A stretch of 64,000 nt of DNA from Lunularia cruciata. Taxonomy: Eukaryota; Streptophyta; Marchantiopsida; Lunulariales; Lunulariaceae. Under the pieces are notes generated by a model that did no database searches, was not told the DNA's origin, and was given only the letters and a program-made list of their open reading frames with translations. The position numbers and the translations under genes were made by a program. The DNA lies in contig OX419755.1 in NCBI GenBank assembly GCA_948567375.1, positions 6,887,001 to 6,951,000 on the forward strand. The letters are read 5' to 3'. This document shows, in pieces, positions 21,446-34,429 of this stretch; within the stretch, counting starts at the first letter, position 1, and each line of letters opens with the position of its first letter.

Positions 21446-22390
21446 TGGGTTTTCATTGTGGTTTTGCTGCATTCTCACTTAGTTTGTTAGGGTTTTCCAC
21501 ACTTTGTAAGGTGAAAGATAAAGTCAGAGATGAGTACATCATCTTTATGTCTTTAAAAATAGGCAAATATCTCTTTAGAATAAAATAGTTCACTTGTATA
21601 CCATATTTCCATATATTGTGCTCATGCTAGCATTCCAATATACCAAGCAAGCAATCCAATATAACAAGGAAGCAGTCTAGTATAACTCCTTTTTTTACCA
21701 TAAAAATACACTATCAATTACTTTTTTTATCTAAAAAAATTGGTTCAAACACACTTTCAAATTTGGGCTTCATTGGAGCAAAAAACTCTAGAGAGACATC
21801 AATAAATATGGATGTGGCATAAGATGTGCAAGACTCGCAATCCTGAGCAATAGAAGATGTGAACATAGAGGAGTCACATGATATCTGTTTTGACAACAAT
21901 TGACATCTTTATTATGCTTATCCATGTCTTCATGTTATCAAATAGTCCAATAGTCAACAAAGAGTTTTAGTGTAAGAATTTATATACAAAATTACAACAA
22001 TAGTAAAGGTATATGAGAGCAAAAGCCATTCTAGGAACAGGTCATCCAAACCTCATTAAATGTATATGCTTTGTAACAAGATAACTTTATGCTCAATGCA
22101 AGAGTAGTGATAAATTCATAAAGTAGAATGCATCAAATGTAACCTAAAGCAAAGGCATAATTGCAACAAATCAAGAACAAGATATATCTAAAAGACTAGA
22201 TTTGCAATTTAAAATCTATACTAACTATTCAATAGAGAAAATTGGAGTCCAAAAGTCAAGTAGAAAAAAAGTGCAACTTCAAGGTTTGCAAGCCTATAGG
22301 AGAAACTATGTACACCAATGGTATGTTCAATAAGTATATAAATGCACACATGTATCATGCTTCTAAAATCTCTATCTCTTCATGATGTTG
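21446..22390. other. Non-coding, nothing recognised
   Basis: A/T-rich sequence without a convincing gene, RNA or transposon signature. Short open frames lack recognisable motifs. Confidence 0.4.
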
Positions 22391-22399
22391 GAGGAGGAG

Positions 22400-23190
22400 G
22401 GTCAAAGGAGGGAGACTTGGTGGAAGATTGTCTAGTCTAATGCCCTTTAATGTTGTATCCATGAGCCTAATGAGTGGTCTTTATTATCAACACAAGACTA
22501 TATGTCCAAAGGAGATCCTATTCCCCAACATGCATGGAGGTCCTAAAATGCACATGCCAAACCCTAGTAAGTTCCATACTCTAATCTAAGAGATGACTTG
22601 AAGGGCAACTCCTCAATGAGAAAGTCAATAGATGATCTCAAATCTACTCTATATTGTGTTAGAGGAACTATCAAGTGGTGATATGATGATGAAGCTAAAT
22701 CTGACACTCTGGAATAGAAGGGAGTAAATGGACGAGTATGTATACTACTAGGAATATGGTTCCTATAGTAATAATGCTAATCTATCAATATATCTTGTGA
22801 ACATAGACCTAATGCAATAAATGCACTATAAGGCCGGTGTATGTACTCTCTATAGTGGTCTCATCCATGTCATCAAGCAGGCCTATAAGACAAATGTCAT
22901 TTTTTTCATCCCTTAATAAAAACCCATGGCCCATATGTTCCTCAAAATATGCTCAACTACATGTCTCATGTTGTTGGTCCAAATGACAACCTCAAACTTT
23001 GAGATACAAAACTCCATGAACTCTCCAACTCTAGGACAAGAGATATATGTAACAGAAATTTGGGGTCTATAAATGGTCCATCCATAGTGAGCCACCATGG
23101 ACGACCATTGGCATGCAAGACAATTGTTAGTACACATGATATCTACCAAACAACCAATATTTAGTACCAAAATCTTCTTGCTCCTCTCAT
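22400..23190 (-). pseudogene. NIF/FCP1-type (HAD) phosphatase pseudogene
   Basis: The minus strand at 22,913-23,185 reads KILVLNIGCLVDIMCTNN and then PRVGEFMEFCISKFEVVIWT, NNMRHVVEHIL. This matches the NIF domain of CTD-type phosphatases, where the pattern is LVLDLDxTLV, then RPG-x-EFL and VVIWTS. Both catalytic aspartates of the DLD motif are replaced (Asn and Gly). About 400 bp downstream (near 22,530-22,550) a stop-containing DLHACWG corresponds to the FFKDLxxxW region that follows in this family. Stops are frequent. It may be a captured or retrotransposed fragment. The upstream minus-strand open stretch at 23,236-23,556 could belong to the same gene but has no recognisable domain. Confidence 0.5.
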
Positions 23191-23877
23191 GAGAGTAAAT
23201 GAAGCAATAATAATTTTTTTGGTAAAGCTCATCATCTATCTAAGCATTGCAAGTCTAGAAAGCTCAAATGTGAGAATTGAACTCCTCTCCACTAGCCACT
23301 CAATCTCCTTTGGGACATTTCTAAAATTAGGTGGGTGTGCAAGATCATCTGACACTTGGGATCTCCATGGTACAATATCCTCATCACTAGTCATCACACA
23401 TGGCTCTCCCTTAGGCACTCCATACATATGAGACTTTGTCTGTGTAACTTGTAACCATACCCCTACTCTTAGTTCCATGATGTGTGTTTGAGTCCCCAAA
23501 TGCACTATATCTATGTGGGATCTCCTAGTCCTTACCTTCTCTTGTACTCCCTCCAATGCATAAGTAACCTCATCTAACTATGCATGTGTCCTACCTATCT
23601 TGGCCTAGGCTCTCTCCACTCTCTTTATAGTAAGCACAAACTAATATGTTTAAAATTCTGCATGCATCTCATAACATAATGTGTATAAAACACAAACATT
23701 GTGTATAAAAGTCTGCATAAATCTACTATCAACTCTCTCCAAGCTAGAATCACATCTAAGTGAGCTATTCTAGCCACTCTAGAACTCTCTCCTATCATAA
23801 GAGCACTAATAAAACTCTCTCTTTCTACCAAAGAGTGCTCTCTTGCCTCTAAATCTCCAAGACCATGCTCCCTCTCC

Positions 23878-23884
<7 letters not shown>

Positions 23885-23967
<83 letters not shown>
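23885..23967. repeat. (CT)n microsatellite
   Basis: An uninterrupted CT run of about 83 bp. It creates spurious Ser-Leu and Arg-Glu dipeptide open frames on the two strands that should not be taken as proteins. Confidence 0.95.
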
Positions 23968-23969
<2 letters not shown>

Positions 23970-23999
23970 AGTCCTCCATTATTCTCTCCCCCTCCAACA

Positions 24000-25550
24000 A
24001 TGAACTCTCCTTCTCCTCCCAACCTACTTAATCAATCCTAGTACTTGGTTCACTTATCAAACCCACCTCACTAAAGTCCTATTAGGTTGTTATGCTTATG
24101 CCACCCTCCCTAGTTGGCTACTCAATTACTCTCTTGTGTTCCTCACTCACTCCATGGTCTCTCTCTGCTATACTATACAAGTTGCATGATGGTCTATGTA
24201 ACTAGAATCCAACATCCCTTATAGTGTTGACATTGCCTCCCATGAGAGAATCATCTCCGCTCAAAACATCAGCTAGTGCATAAGCTCTACTCATCACCAT
24301 GGCATCTATTATGAGGTCCTCTAGACAATCCACTTGGACACGGAAACCTATGTACAAATGGAGTTCAATAATAAACTACATAAAAACAATTTGCAAATAC
24401 ACAAACATTTCATCTACCCATGCCCATGCCAACACAAGAGTGGTAATACTATTTCTCAAGGAGGTAAGAAGTACAATGCCAATGCATTCACAAGAATGGT
24501 TATGCCATTTATTAAGGAAGTAAGAAGTACAAATGAGAAAACTATAGTTTTCAAAGTAAAACACTAGACTCCTAACTCACTCATCCTCATCCTTGTTTGA
24601 CTCATATACCTCATGCCAAACCACCTTTAGAGAAATGTCATATAACACATTATCCTTCCCTATAACCCACCCTCCATGAGTACATGAGTGAGAAACTGAT
24701 TGACAAATGTCACCTTGACGGCCATCTAGGTGATGGATTTGCTTATGTACAAAGGAAAACTCTACACTAATTGGTTATAATATGAGCTTGGCCCAATTGT
24801 AATCATCACATGCTCATTGTAACTCCACTCTAGACCTCTCTAACTTGGACTTCACATCCAAAGCAAGACATCCATGCACCATCTTTGGCCTTTGGCTTGA
24901 GACAATAAGAGCTCCCATCATATGGAAGATAGGATGTCATACTTTGTACATACATTGTTGTTTGCATTACAACAAATTTTGTTAGAGCTTGCTTAGGTTT
25001 TGTTAAGGTTTTACGAGGGTCTTATTGCATTTTTGCTAGTGGTTAGGGTTCACTATAAGTTTGCTAGGGTTTTGTGACTCTTCAACTTTTAGGACCATCC
25101 AAGACTATTCTTTTTTTTTTATTGTTCATCATTCATGATTGTTCAAATTTGGGACAATTTGAGGTCCAATGAGACAAGGGACATGAGATTCAAGAAAATA
25201 GATTGTATGGATTTGTAACTTGCATGATGGCAAGGGTAATGAAGGCCAATTGACACCTTTAATCCCAATTTTTCCAAATCAACTTCATGAATCCCATCCA
25301 CCAAATGTTGGATTTTTCTCTTTATCCATCTATGCCTATTGGATGAATTTCATACTATTGGGCATCAAGTGATGGCTATTTAATCAATCACCCTCATGAA
25401 CATCTTCCATGTTAGGCATGTCCTAGACTTTATCCATTTTCTTTTCAAGTTTCCTCTCAATTTGTTGGTATACACTTCTTTGAGCTTCAAAACTCTCGTA
25501 TGTTATTAAGTCTCTTAAATCTTCTCTTCTTTTTGATCCTTCTTTTTTTT
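24000..25550. other. Non-coding, no gene recognised
   Basis: Short open frames on both strands overlap around 24,299-24,567 without recognisable motifs. Nothing else was supported. Confidence 0.4.
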
Positions 25551-26170
25551 GTCTTATGAACTCCCCATTCTCTTCTCTCTCATTCTTGGTCTTATTTTCT
25601 CTCTTTGTTAGTCCTTCAAAACCTTTTCCACCCTTCTCTCTTGAGTTTCAAAGAAACTACTTGCCGTCTTTGAAAATCTTTCAAATTTACTCTCTTTCCA
25701 AGTACTTTGGAACCTTTTCAACCCTCCTTGCTCCCAAGTTTTGAAGAAACTACTTGCATTCTTTGAAATTGGTCTTGTCTTCTCTTTCTCCTAGTCCTTC
25801 TTCAAAACCTTTTCAACCCTTCTCACTCCCAAGTTTCAAAGAAGTTTATTGTTTTCTCCTTCACTCCTAATCCTTTCTGAAATTGGTCCTTTCTTTGTTC
25901 TCCCTTTTGATTTTTCTCAAAAAAAATTGAAACTGGTCTTACCTTTCACACTCTCAAGTTCTCCTCCAAATTCAAAATGCAAATTTTCTAATATATTGAG
26001 TTCTCTCACTCCCAAACATTTGACTAACTTCATACTTCTTGATCATTCAACATAGGTTGCAAACCACTTCTCTCTTTGATAATTGGATCTCTCTTTTCTC
26101 AAATGTCAATTCTCAAATCTCTCCATCCTTAGATTTCTCCCTCCCAAATTTCACCTTCCTTGAACTCATG
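25551..26170. repeat. Pyrimidine-rich degenerate tandem repeats
   Basis: Roughly 95-bp units centred on CCTTTTCAACCCT, CTCCCAAGTTT and AAAGAAACTACTTGC recur at about 25,620, 25,710 and 25,810, with weaker copies to about 26,000. The plus strand is strongly C/T-rich throughout. Confidence 0.55.
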
Positions 26171-26589
26171 ATACATGTCACCCCTCCTTGATATCAAAAA
26201 CCCCTTGGGCCTTCTTATATTCTTCCTCCTTGAAATCTCTCTTCTCAAAAATGTATTTGTGTTTCATCAATTTGGAACTTGTTCTCACATTTTGATAGAA
26301 AAAGTCAATTCAAAAATAACTCTTCACCTTCTATATGACAAGAACCTTTCCCTATAGCAACAAGCCCCTCTAGAGAGCAAAAATCTTTTGGAATCTCATG
26401 ACACCCCCTCCCTACAACAACATCCCATCCCATATCAAAAACTTTCCTTCTCATCTAAAATGGATATTTTAGATGGATATTGGTGTAAGGGAGTATAAAA
26501 TTTTGCAAAGTCAATATGAATTCTTACAATGCACATATTCTAGTAACCTCACTAGAGAGTTATTTACTTTGTTGTATATATTGGTGCAA

Positions 26590-27065
26590 GTATATATACA
26601 TATCTTGCAAATGAAATATATAAACCGCACTCATTGAACTTATAAAGAAATATATAATTAGACTTTACTCGTATTGGAATTATATGACCGTGATTTGTCT
26701 CATATCTTGCATTGGAAATAGATGGCTACAACTCAACACAATATAAAATTGGGACTTAAGTCATAATTTGGGTATAGATAAATTTTAATCAGCTCAATAT
26801 GTTAAAATATATCACCAAGACTTAACTCATATCTTGCACAAGGAATAAAAAATAAACTCAAAAAATATATACATCCATTAAAGTTGGACTTTAACTCATA
26901 TTTTGCAGGAGGAATATATAAACAGTACTCAACTCATCATAGTCATATCTAACTTAGACTCAACTGATCATGAGAATATATAACCAAAAACTTACCTCAA
27001 GAATATATAACCTAGACTTAAATCATACCTTGCATTGTAAACCAAAACTTAACTCACCATTATTA
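26590..27065. repeat. A/T-rich degenerate tandem repeats
   Basis: Variants of AACTCATATCTTGCATTGGA followed by AATATATAA recur about every 90-110 bp (near 26,600, 26,700, 26,830, 26,895, 27,025). The units are diverged. Confidence 0.5.
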
Positions 27066-27688
27066 CATCTTCTTAAAACAACTATATATACACATACACT
27101 GAATATTTGAACTTGGTGTCTATCTATAACCTTCAAGGAGATAAGATTATGCCATTTTTCATTTCTGAAAAATTTGTGTCATTTTTTTTGCTTTCAACTT
27201 GAAACAAGGATAAGTATAGAGTATCCATAATAAAAAATGAAATGAAAGACCATTTTATTCCTCCAAATGAAAGACCATTTTATTAAGATGTTTTTAAGAA
27301 GCAAACTTGGCAACTGAATGCAAGACATGTATTCATAACTAAAGACCTCTTCTCTTCTCTACCATAAATCTTTCTTAGAGATTGATATGTTCTATCTACT
27401 TCTTTGTCTATCTACTCTTCCTTTCTTCCCAAGTTTCTTGTCTATTGATCAAAAGGTTGTGCAAAATAACACATACGTTGAACCATTCCTAAAGATGTTG
27501 ATTTCTATGATCTTGCTTTTTAACTAAAATCAGAATTTTTGTAGTGAATGCTATCTACTCTTGAGAATTCTTGTATAGTGCTCATTGATGACTCATGTCC
27601 TACTACACATTTCTTAAATCTATTCTGTCCTTAGTTTGATGAACTTTGAATAAGGGTACTAGATGGCTCTTAGAGATATAACCCAAAT

Positions 27689-27806
27689 TTCCAAGTAGTG
27701 GGTTTATTGGTGGTGTTGGAAAGAATTGGTGAAGGAGATAATAATTCTTTCCAACACCACCAATATTCCAAGTAGTGGTGTTGGAAAGAATTATTATCTC
27801 CTTGTA
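27689..27806. repeat. Nested inverted repeat (three-arm)
   Basis: TTGGTGGTGTTGGAAAGAAT near 27,709 is followed by its inverse at about 27,746-27,765. A third arm, GTGGTGTTGGAAAGAATTAT, near 27,776, continues into TATCTCCTT, the inverse of AAGGAGATA at about 27,735. TTCCAAGTAGTGG also occurs twice as a direct repeat. Confidence 0.8.
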
Positions 27807-27809
27807 AAT

Positions 27810-29690
27810 TCAAATCCCTCCACAATGGTGTTTTTTTTAGACAAGTCATATTATAATAAGAGATTGTAGAATTTCAACAAAACCTATGAGTATCACTATG
27901 AATATAAAAATTGTAGATGCTGAGAAATAAACCCAAGTTTGCATGATCACAAATTTCTAGCAAGCAAAATCAAAAGCAACCTCTCTCCTGCAAATACTAT
28001 CTTGGAGTTATCTAGGTATCCTCTCTCTAAAACAATTGTAATAGGGTGGGAAATTAACCCAAATTTACTAGCATCAAAACTAAAGGATATGGCCTCTTTG
28101 TGATATGCCTCTCTATCGTGTGATATCAAGCTTCTCTCATAACTTTCAATATAACCAAATCCTAAAGAACAAAGACAAATCTCCTACCAAAACATCAAGA
28201 AACATAGAAACATCTCTTACCCAAGGAGAAGTGAATTATTCTTCTCATATCATTGCAAATAATTTGTCCAATGAAAGAGTAGGAGCCTTCCAACTATAAT
28301 ATGTTTCCCAGGCAATTCTAAGATAGTGGGCTAGCAAGAAGAGAGTCATGTCCACCAATCCCACACACTCTAGAAAACCTTTTAATCCAAAAACCTTTGA
28401 TATCCTCGCTCTCTCCTCCTCATTAGACCAAAACCTCTTTCTCAATGGCCGTGATAACTTTGTTTGTGAGTCAATAGTAAGTTCACAACTAATATCTCAC
28501 ATATTAGTCCTCCTTGCTATGCAAACGCCATTCCCATATGTCCAAATATATCTAATGCAATGGTGAGTTGGATACATACGGGGACTTGTTTCCTCTCCAA
28601 CTTACTCTCCACAAAAACTGCATGGTCTCTAATGAGCTTGAGTAAAATATAAAATAACAAAATGTTCATTCTCATCAATTTTTTGAACGAAGGGGGGTCT
28701 AGATTTTTGAATAACATAGATATGAACTCACTTTGCATGCACATGGAACTTTGATCTCCCAAATACCACATAAAATGTCCAAAATTTCACCACTTAAAAA
28801 GTAATTTCTCTTCTTTGATGCAAAAATCATCTAACCACATTCAGATTCCTCTATCCACTCATCTACATCCTAGAACTCCTAAACTCCTTTTCACTTTTGT
28901 TATCATACTCAAACTACTTGTCCTCAAACTCACCTTGCCAAAATGCCAACTTCTCCCCCATACACTTCATTTGTCAACTCAATGCGCAAACTAATGTGGG
29001 GCATGGTGATGGACCGGTTCTGCTCAAAGCACCATTATATCAATGCACCATGATAGTCGCGGGGCATCCGCAATGTCTCTAAGGATATCTGAGTCTCTAC
29101 CTCCCATGCATCTACAATCTCTTGGGAGATAGACATCTTTCTTTTTGCAAATCTATCTCCTTGAACCCCTACAGCTCAACTCTATCTCACTATGCTTGAA
29201 CTCCCCTCTTCAAAATGCTTCCCGTAACTCTCAACATGGTTCCCATGTGTATGCAATCTCACTTTGACAACTTTGACAAGTCACACTCTATTTTCAAATT
29301 GTCTTTGTTGCTTCTTGAAAGTTTGTTATTCCCTCCCCTGCCGGGCGAGTTTGATTGCTTTTCGAATCGTCTATTGTGTATGCTCGATTGCTTTTTGAAT
29401 CCTCTATCTATCCGGCAAGCTCGACCCCTATTTGTTCGATGTTATTTCGAGTCCTCTCCTTGTCTCCAAACTAGTGCGCTCTTTCACGATGATTCAAAAT
29501 ACATGATGAATTCAAAACTGATCCATATTTTCATATTAAAAAACCAGTTTTAAAATGCCTGATTTGTACCAACCGCTTCATATATTAAAGTGTGTGATTA
29601 CTACAAACGTACTTATAGTATAGTACAGATGTACAAAATGTGATAAATTTGGACAGGAGACGTCCATTACCTGTAAAAGTCAACGAGTCA
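27810..29690. other. Non-coding, no gene recognised
   Basis: Several open frames of 60-110 codons on both strands overlap each other and lack recognisable motifs. A transposon fragment cannot be excluded but none is supported. Confidence 0.4.
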
Positions 29691-29691
29691 C

Positions 29692-29892
29692 AATTTTTGG
29701 CACCCGTTAATATTTTGTCTACAGGTAAGGACCTGTAAAAGTTCCCCGTACCCTCCCCTTTGCTACTCGTAAAAAATTCCTACGATTTTTTTTGGCACCC
29801 GTTAATGTTTTGAGTCTACAGGTAAGGAAGGACCTGTAAAAATTCCGAGTACCCTCCCCTTTGCTACCAGTAAGAATTTCCTACAATACGCG
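29692..29892 (+). repeat. Tandem duplication, about 105 bp
   Basis: TTTTTGGCACCCGTTAAT, TCTACAGGTAAGGA, GGACCTGTAAAA and GTACCCTCCCCTTTGCTAC occur in order twice, from about 29,692 and about 29,790. Each copy contains the small palindrome ACAGGT-n-ACCTGT. Confidence 0.8.
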
Positions 29893-32800
29893 CCAAATTT
29901 TTACATTTGTACAAATGATGCAAAAGCTATTATTGAAATGTTCTATTAAATACGTTAAACATTAAGTTAGTATATTAGTTACCCATGTAGAATCATTAAC
30001 GCAAGCTAAGCTACACATTTACATAACTTTCTATTTTCCATGAATAATATAGTCATCAGTAGAGGCTTCTGAAGATGTTAGTATATTAGTAAGAGTTGAT
30101 ATTATTAAAGTCAATCGATTTTTATTCAGAGTATATCTTGCATTTGAAGGAGAAATATATATTTTCCAGTACTCTACACCTATTTAATGGTAAACACTAG
30201 TGTGTCATAGTCCAAGTGGGAAACAACAGAAAAGAGATACTGAAAGAGATATTGGAAAAACAATTCGATGGTTAATTTAAGACGGAAAAATGACTGGAGG
30301 TAACTGTTAGAACAGGTCACTATAATCCAATATATTAGAGGGCATGAACTTAGCTTAAAATAGAGTAATTAGGCTAGGCTCAGAAACTACACTACCAAGT
30401 TACCCATTTTCGAAAACCTTTAATCTCCCGTTGTTCTGTTCCTTCTACTCACTTCCTCAATTTCAGCCGGTTATCTAGGGCCCACTTTCTAGATGTGGAT
30501 ATGGCTGCCGTGAACGAAAAGTATATGCCATGGGAATCCAGCTTCATTTCACCAAGTTGTCAACTTGGCGTACGAACGATCTCAGGCTCCGTGCACTTTT
30601 TACTTTAACGGCCCAAATGAACCTACCACCCTTACCTGGAACTTCTGGATGAGTCAGACCTTCTCGATCTAGAGTAGAGGGCAGTAGAAAGGGTGCATTC
30701 AACTTGGACATCTGGGGCTGAGTTGATTTATTTTACTTGAACGGGCTCTTGTCCCACAAAGTCCCGAACGACACTTGCTTTGGACGGAGATGAGAAAGTA
30801 TGCGTGTTTATTACTTGAACGGACTCCCTGAGGAATTGGGCCCTTGGATCTGCAGACCTTCTGCGGTAGTTTAGAGAGGAAGGGCCTGTTCACGTCGGAA
30901 GCTCTGTATTGAGGCTTATTCAAGTGAATTTACAGAAGGACGACCGCGTAGAAAAAGTGAATATATGGGGGAGTTAGTATGAGGACAATGGAGTGCAAAG
31001 TGCAGTGTATCTCCCTTTAGAACATCATTTGCACCTAGAGTGGGGTAGAGTGTGGGTGTTTTTCTGTTCCTTCATCTTGATAGGCTGACGTATTAGCTTG
31101 ACAACATCCTATTGTCTAAGGTTCAATTTGTCCACATCCATGTTCTGAATATGCCTTGTTCATAGGCCCGCGTTGGAATCTATACTGACTTCTATGGAGG
31201 AGGTGTGAAAAAGGACCCGGGGTGTAGACAGGAAACCCGAAGTGAAAGGGGGGATGCGCTTGCTAATTATCTCTGGATAGGCTCAAACCTGTCAAACCAA
31301 GTCAGGTGTATTTTGATAAAGAAACAAAAGCCAGTCTTTTCTTTCCTCGTCTTCCCTGGAGACTTGAGACTGAGAACAGGAAAAAAATCTATGTCAATAA
31401 TCGTTATATGGTATCTTGATGCATTTCACACATGTTTAAAACGGGTTTTTCACTTGATTGGCCAGAGCGTGGAAACAACAAACATCTGCTGATCTGTGGA
31501 CACTCGAGCTAATTCTCCGAGGCTCCGAATAGGTTCGTATCCCATGTTCCTATTTTGGCTCGGTTCTTATCTCTAGTCCATGTATGTGCAGTCATTCCTT
31601 GTAGAGAAGAAGACAATGTATGGGAGTTGACTCATGGTTGCATATCGAACAGTTGTTTAGCTTCTTGGTAAGCCCATCGAGACATTGGAATTCTTCGTAA
31701 CCCGATGATTGAAAGTCTCTTCCTCGTGCCAACGTTGCAGTTCAAGATCGTTATCCATGGAGATTGACGGGCAAAACCCGTTCCGGGTCAGGTTCTACTA
31801 TAGTCTCGAGCAAAGTAAATGTGTTACTCAGTTGTCGAGGATTAGAAACGTTTTCGGGTCAAGTTCTTGCTCAAGTTCGTCACTTTTGGCAACACTGCCA
31901 TCGTGTTGGGAAGAGAATCCAGTTGAAGAACAAGAAACGGGCTACGTATGTCGCTCGTGCAAGAAATACTGGGAAGTAATGTGATGTATATTAAGGTGTA
32001 TGGAAGATAAATTCTTCGATTTAGAGGGAATGTAGTATTTTCGAGGAATGAATTTGATATAACATGTACCCTGAGTTTGGAGTCTTACTTTTCGCTTGTA
32101 AGAAACCATGCTCATGTGTTTTTCTAGATCTTACAAGAAGCTGACCGCGTTTATAAGATCATTCCAGCCGTTTCAACATGTCTCTTCTTGAAGTGTGACA
32201 TGATTTTGTCCGATTTAGTGTGCATAATGCAGGGTTCAAATGCTGATCCATCTACACAGTCAGCAGGTTTGACTTCTTCTAGATAGTATTTAATTACAAT
32301 TCTAGTTGCAAACGCTGTATTCCAAGACTACCTGAAGATGTGAAGTTGTCCAGATACTTGATTGTGTACAAACGCTTTGTGCTTCAAGTGTGCCAAAACA
32401 AGCAGTAAAATCATTGCTAAGATCTCACTGTTGGGTACAAACCAATGAGAAAAGTGGAGGTTAGCTCTAACGTCGGTTCTTTCAAAATATGGTGATGCTG
32501 TCTTGGGCAGTGTTTAATACATCTTTCGAGAAACAAGAGTCAAATTTGTCTCTGATAGTATCTGAACCAAAGAGTGACTATATGTGCCACACCCTTATAT
32601 ATCTGGTACAGCCCTCTGGTACTCTGTCTAATATATATACAAGACAGAGCTGAATATACCTCCTGTCACTATTTCATCTTGCACCTCGTTTTTGTTTTCC
32701 TTCCGGGTTATTATTTGTGTGTGTTCATTATCTGCTAGTGAATGAAGTATGAAAGAAAACAAATGTGTCCAGATTCTCACCAGTTAGATTTATTTTAATA

Positions 32801-33999
32801 AGTCCGTTTAAGACAGATATTTCAAATAACCTCTGAAATAAGTCTGAAACTTCTTGTGGGTTTTTGAGTGCAGATAACAATGAGGTAAGTTCTAGTTTGT
32901 CCTACCGTGGATGTATCTTGCTCTAATTTGGGTTTGCTTGACATGGCCATATCGAGAGCTGGAAACAGCTTCAGGTGAGTGTTTAAGACAAGCTGTTACT
33001 TTTTGTACTCCTAGATTGGATTCTGTTGGATACGTTGCTCATGGCTTGATATCTCCTACGACAGTTGACAGTGTCCTTGAATTTGCTGGATCTACGTACT
33101 CTTGTACTGTAAGTTTTAGATTGACCTATGCTTTCATGTTGGTAATGTATGATGTTGAAAACCTTGTTGGAAAGAAGTGATGAGAAAAGGCTATTTTGTA
33201 GTAGCGTGGATATCTTAGGTGTAGGCCAGATTTTTCATACCGGTACTATTGGGGTTTAGCCTCATTTTATCTCTTTAGTCTCATCCTTGTACGGCTTGAA
33301 GGGGTCTTCCCCTCCTTCGTGTTTTCTACGCGGTCGCCTATGGGTAAACGCCCATCACACTGCAATATAAAACCCCATCACTTTGTCAGCTATATGAAAA
33401 TGCGCTTTCTGAACAGAAAGACTTTCACGTCCTCCAAATTGCTCATCATTATACATATATGCGACAAACTCATCTAATACGCCTCAAAAAGTTTCCTTCA
33501 AGTAAGACTGTAACAATACGTATCAACATAAAATGCTTATTACCTGTTCAAGTGTCTCTCAATTACATCAGATTAGGATTCTCCCCGTCACACGTTCTTT
33601 ACTTCAGCACTTTCTTAGTGCCTTGTATTTCTTCTTCTTTTCCTCTGGGATATGTACAATTCGACTCGGTCTTTCCCCTTCACACGCAATAGTGTCAACG
33701 GAGAATGAAAGCTGGTATTTCTCGATTATGGTGCTCCTAGATCTGATTCTCCAAATAGTGAGCTACGTAATATGATATGGTCCATCTGACCTTTGACACG
33801 TTGCATACCTGCATAGAAACACCCTGTGCAGTTTGGACTCATGCGCTGATTTTAAATCCCTTTTCTAATTTCCAAATATTCGAAAATTTAAAAATATCCA
33901 GATATTCTGTTCTTTGTCGCTGATTCTGATAGGTAATCTTAATCTAATCCGCGGATTAGGCCGGCGAGAAAAAACAACAACTGTACCTTTTTTATAAAT
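29893..33999. other. Intergenic region 5' of ETR1
   Basis: No transposon or gene was recognised with confidence. Open frames at 30,699-30,923, 31,205-31,492, 31,709-31,984 and 32,911-33,180 lack motifs and overlap in other frames. The base composition is closer to the receptor locus than to the transposon nests, so regulatory or untranslated sequence could lie here. Confidence 0.4.
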
Positions 34000-34429
34000 T
34001 TCTGAAAAGCATTGCACGGCAGTGCCCAACGTTCGGCGCCCGTTGTGAATTACGGGTCAACGGAATGAACTGTGAGATGCACAGTGGATTTGTTCCACGA
34101 TTTTATCTCATTGCGCGTTCTTTATTCTGCCCGCGCAGTAAGCGCGGGTTGAGGTGGGGTCGAGGGAGGTGGGTATCCTCCGCCAGAAAAGGCAAACCTC
34201 CCCTCGGGAGAAGCGTCCTCCAGAAAGGTAGCGGAAGCTGCACAGTGCTGCTGCTTCGGGAAGGGGAATGAAGTGAGGTGAAGAGTTGGGACCAGGGGTC
34301 GAGGGTAACAGACAAATCGAGTATTCTTTCAAAATGGGACGGGCATCTGCCGGTTGTTGTTGTGCAATGTGCCGAAGATTCAGTTTGAAAGTACTTCGGT
34401 GCTTGAAACATGTAGCGTTTCTTCCCGGT

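Noticed and set aside
23806-24031. Arg-Glu and Ser-Leu dipeptide open frames
   Set aside because: Direct products of the CT microsatellite, on both strands; no evidence of a protein.
28245-28771. LINE reverse transcriptase remnant on the minus strand
   Set aside because: Only a loose resemblance in a Trp-rich stretch; no RT motif could be identified.
30699-33180. Possible second gene upstream of ETR1
   Set aside because: Open frames are short, overlap in several frames and carry no recognisable motif or splice pattern.
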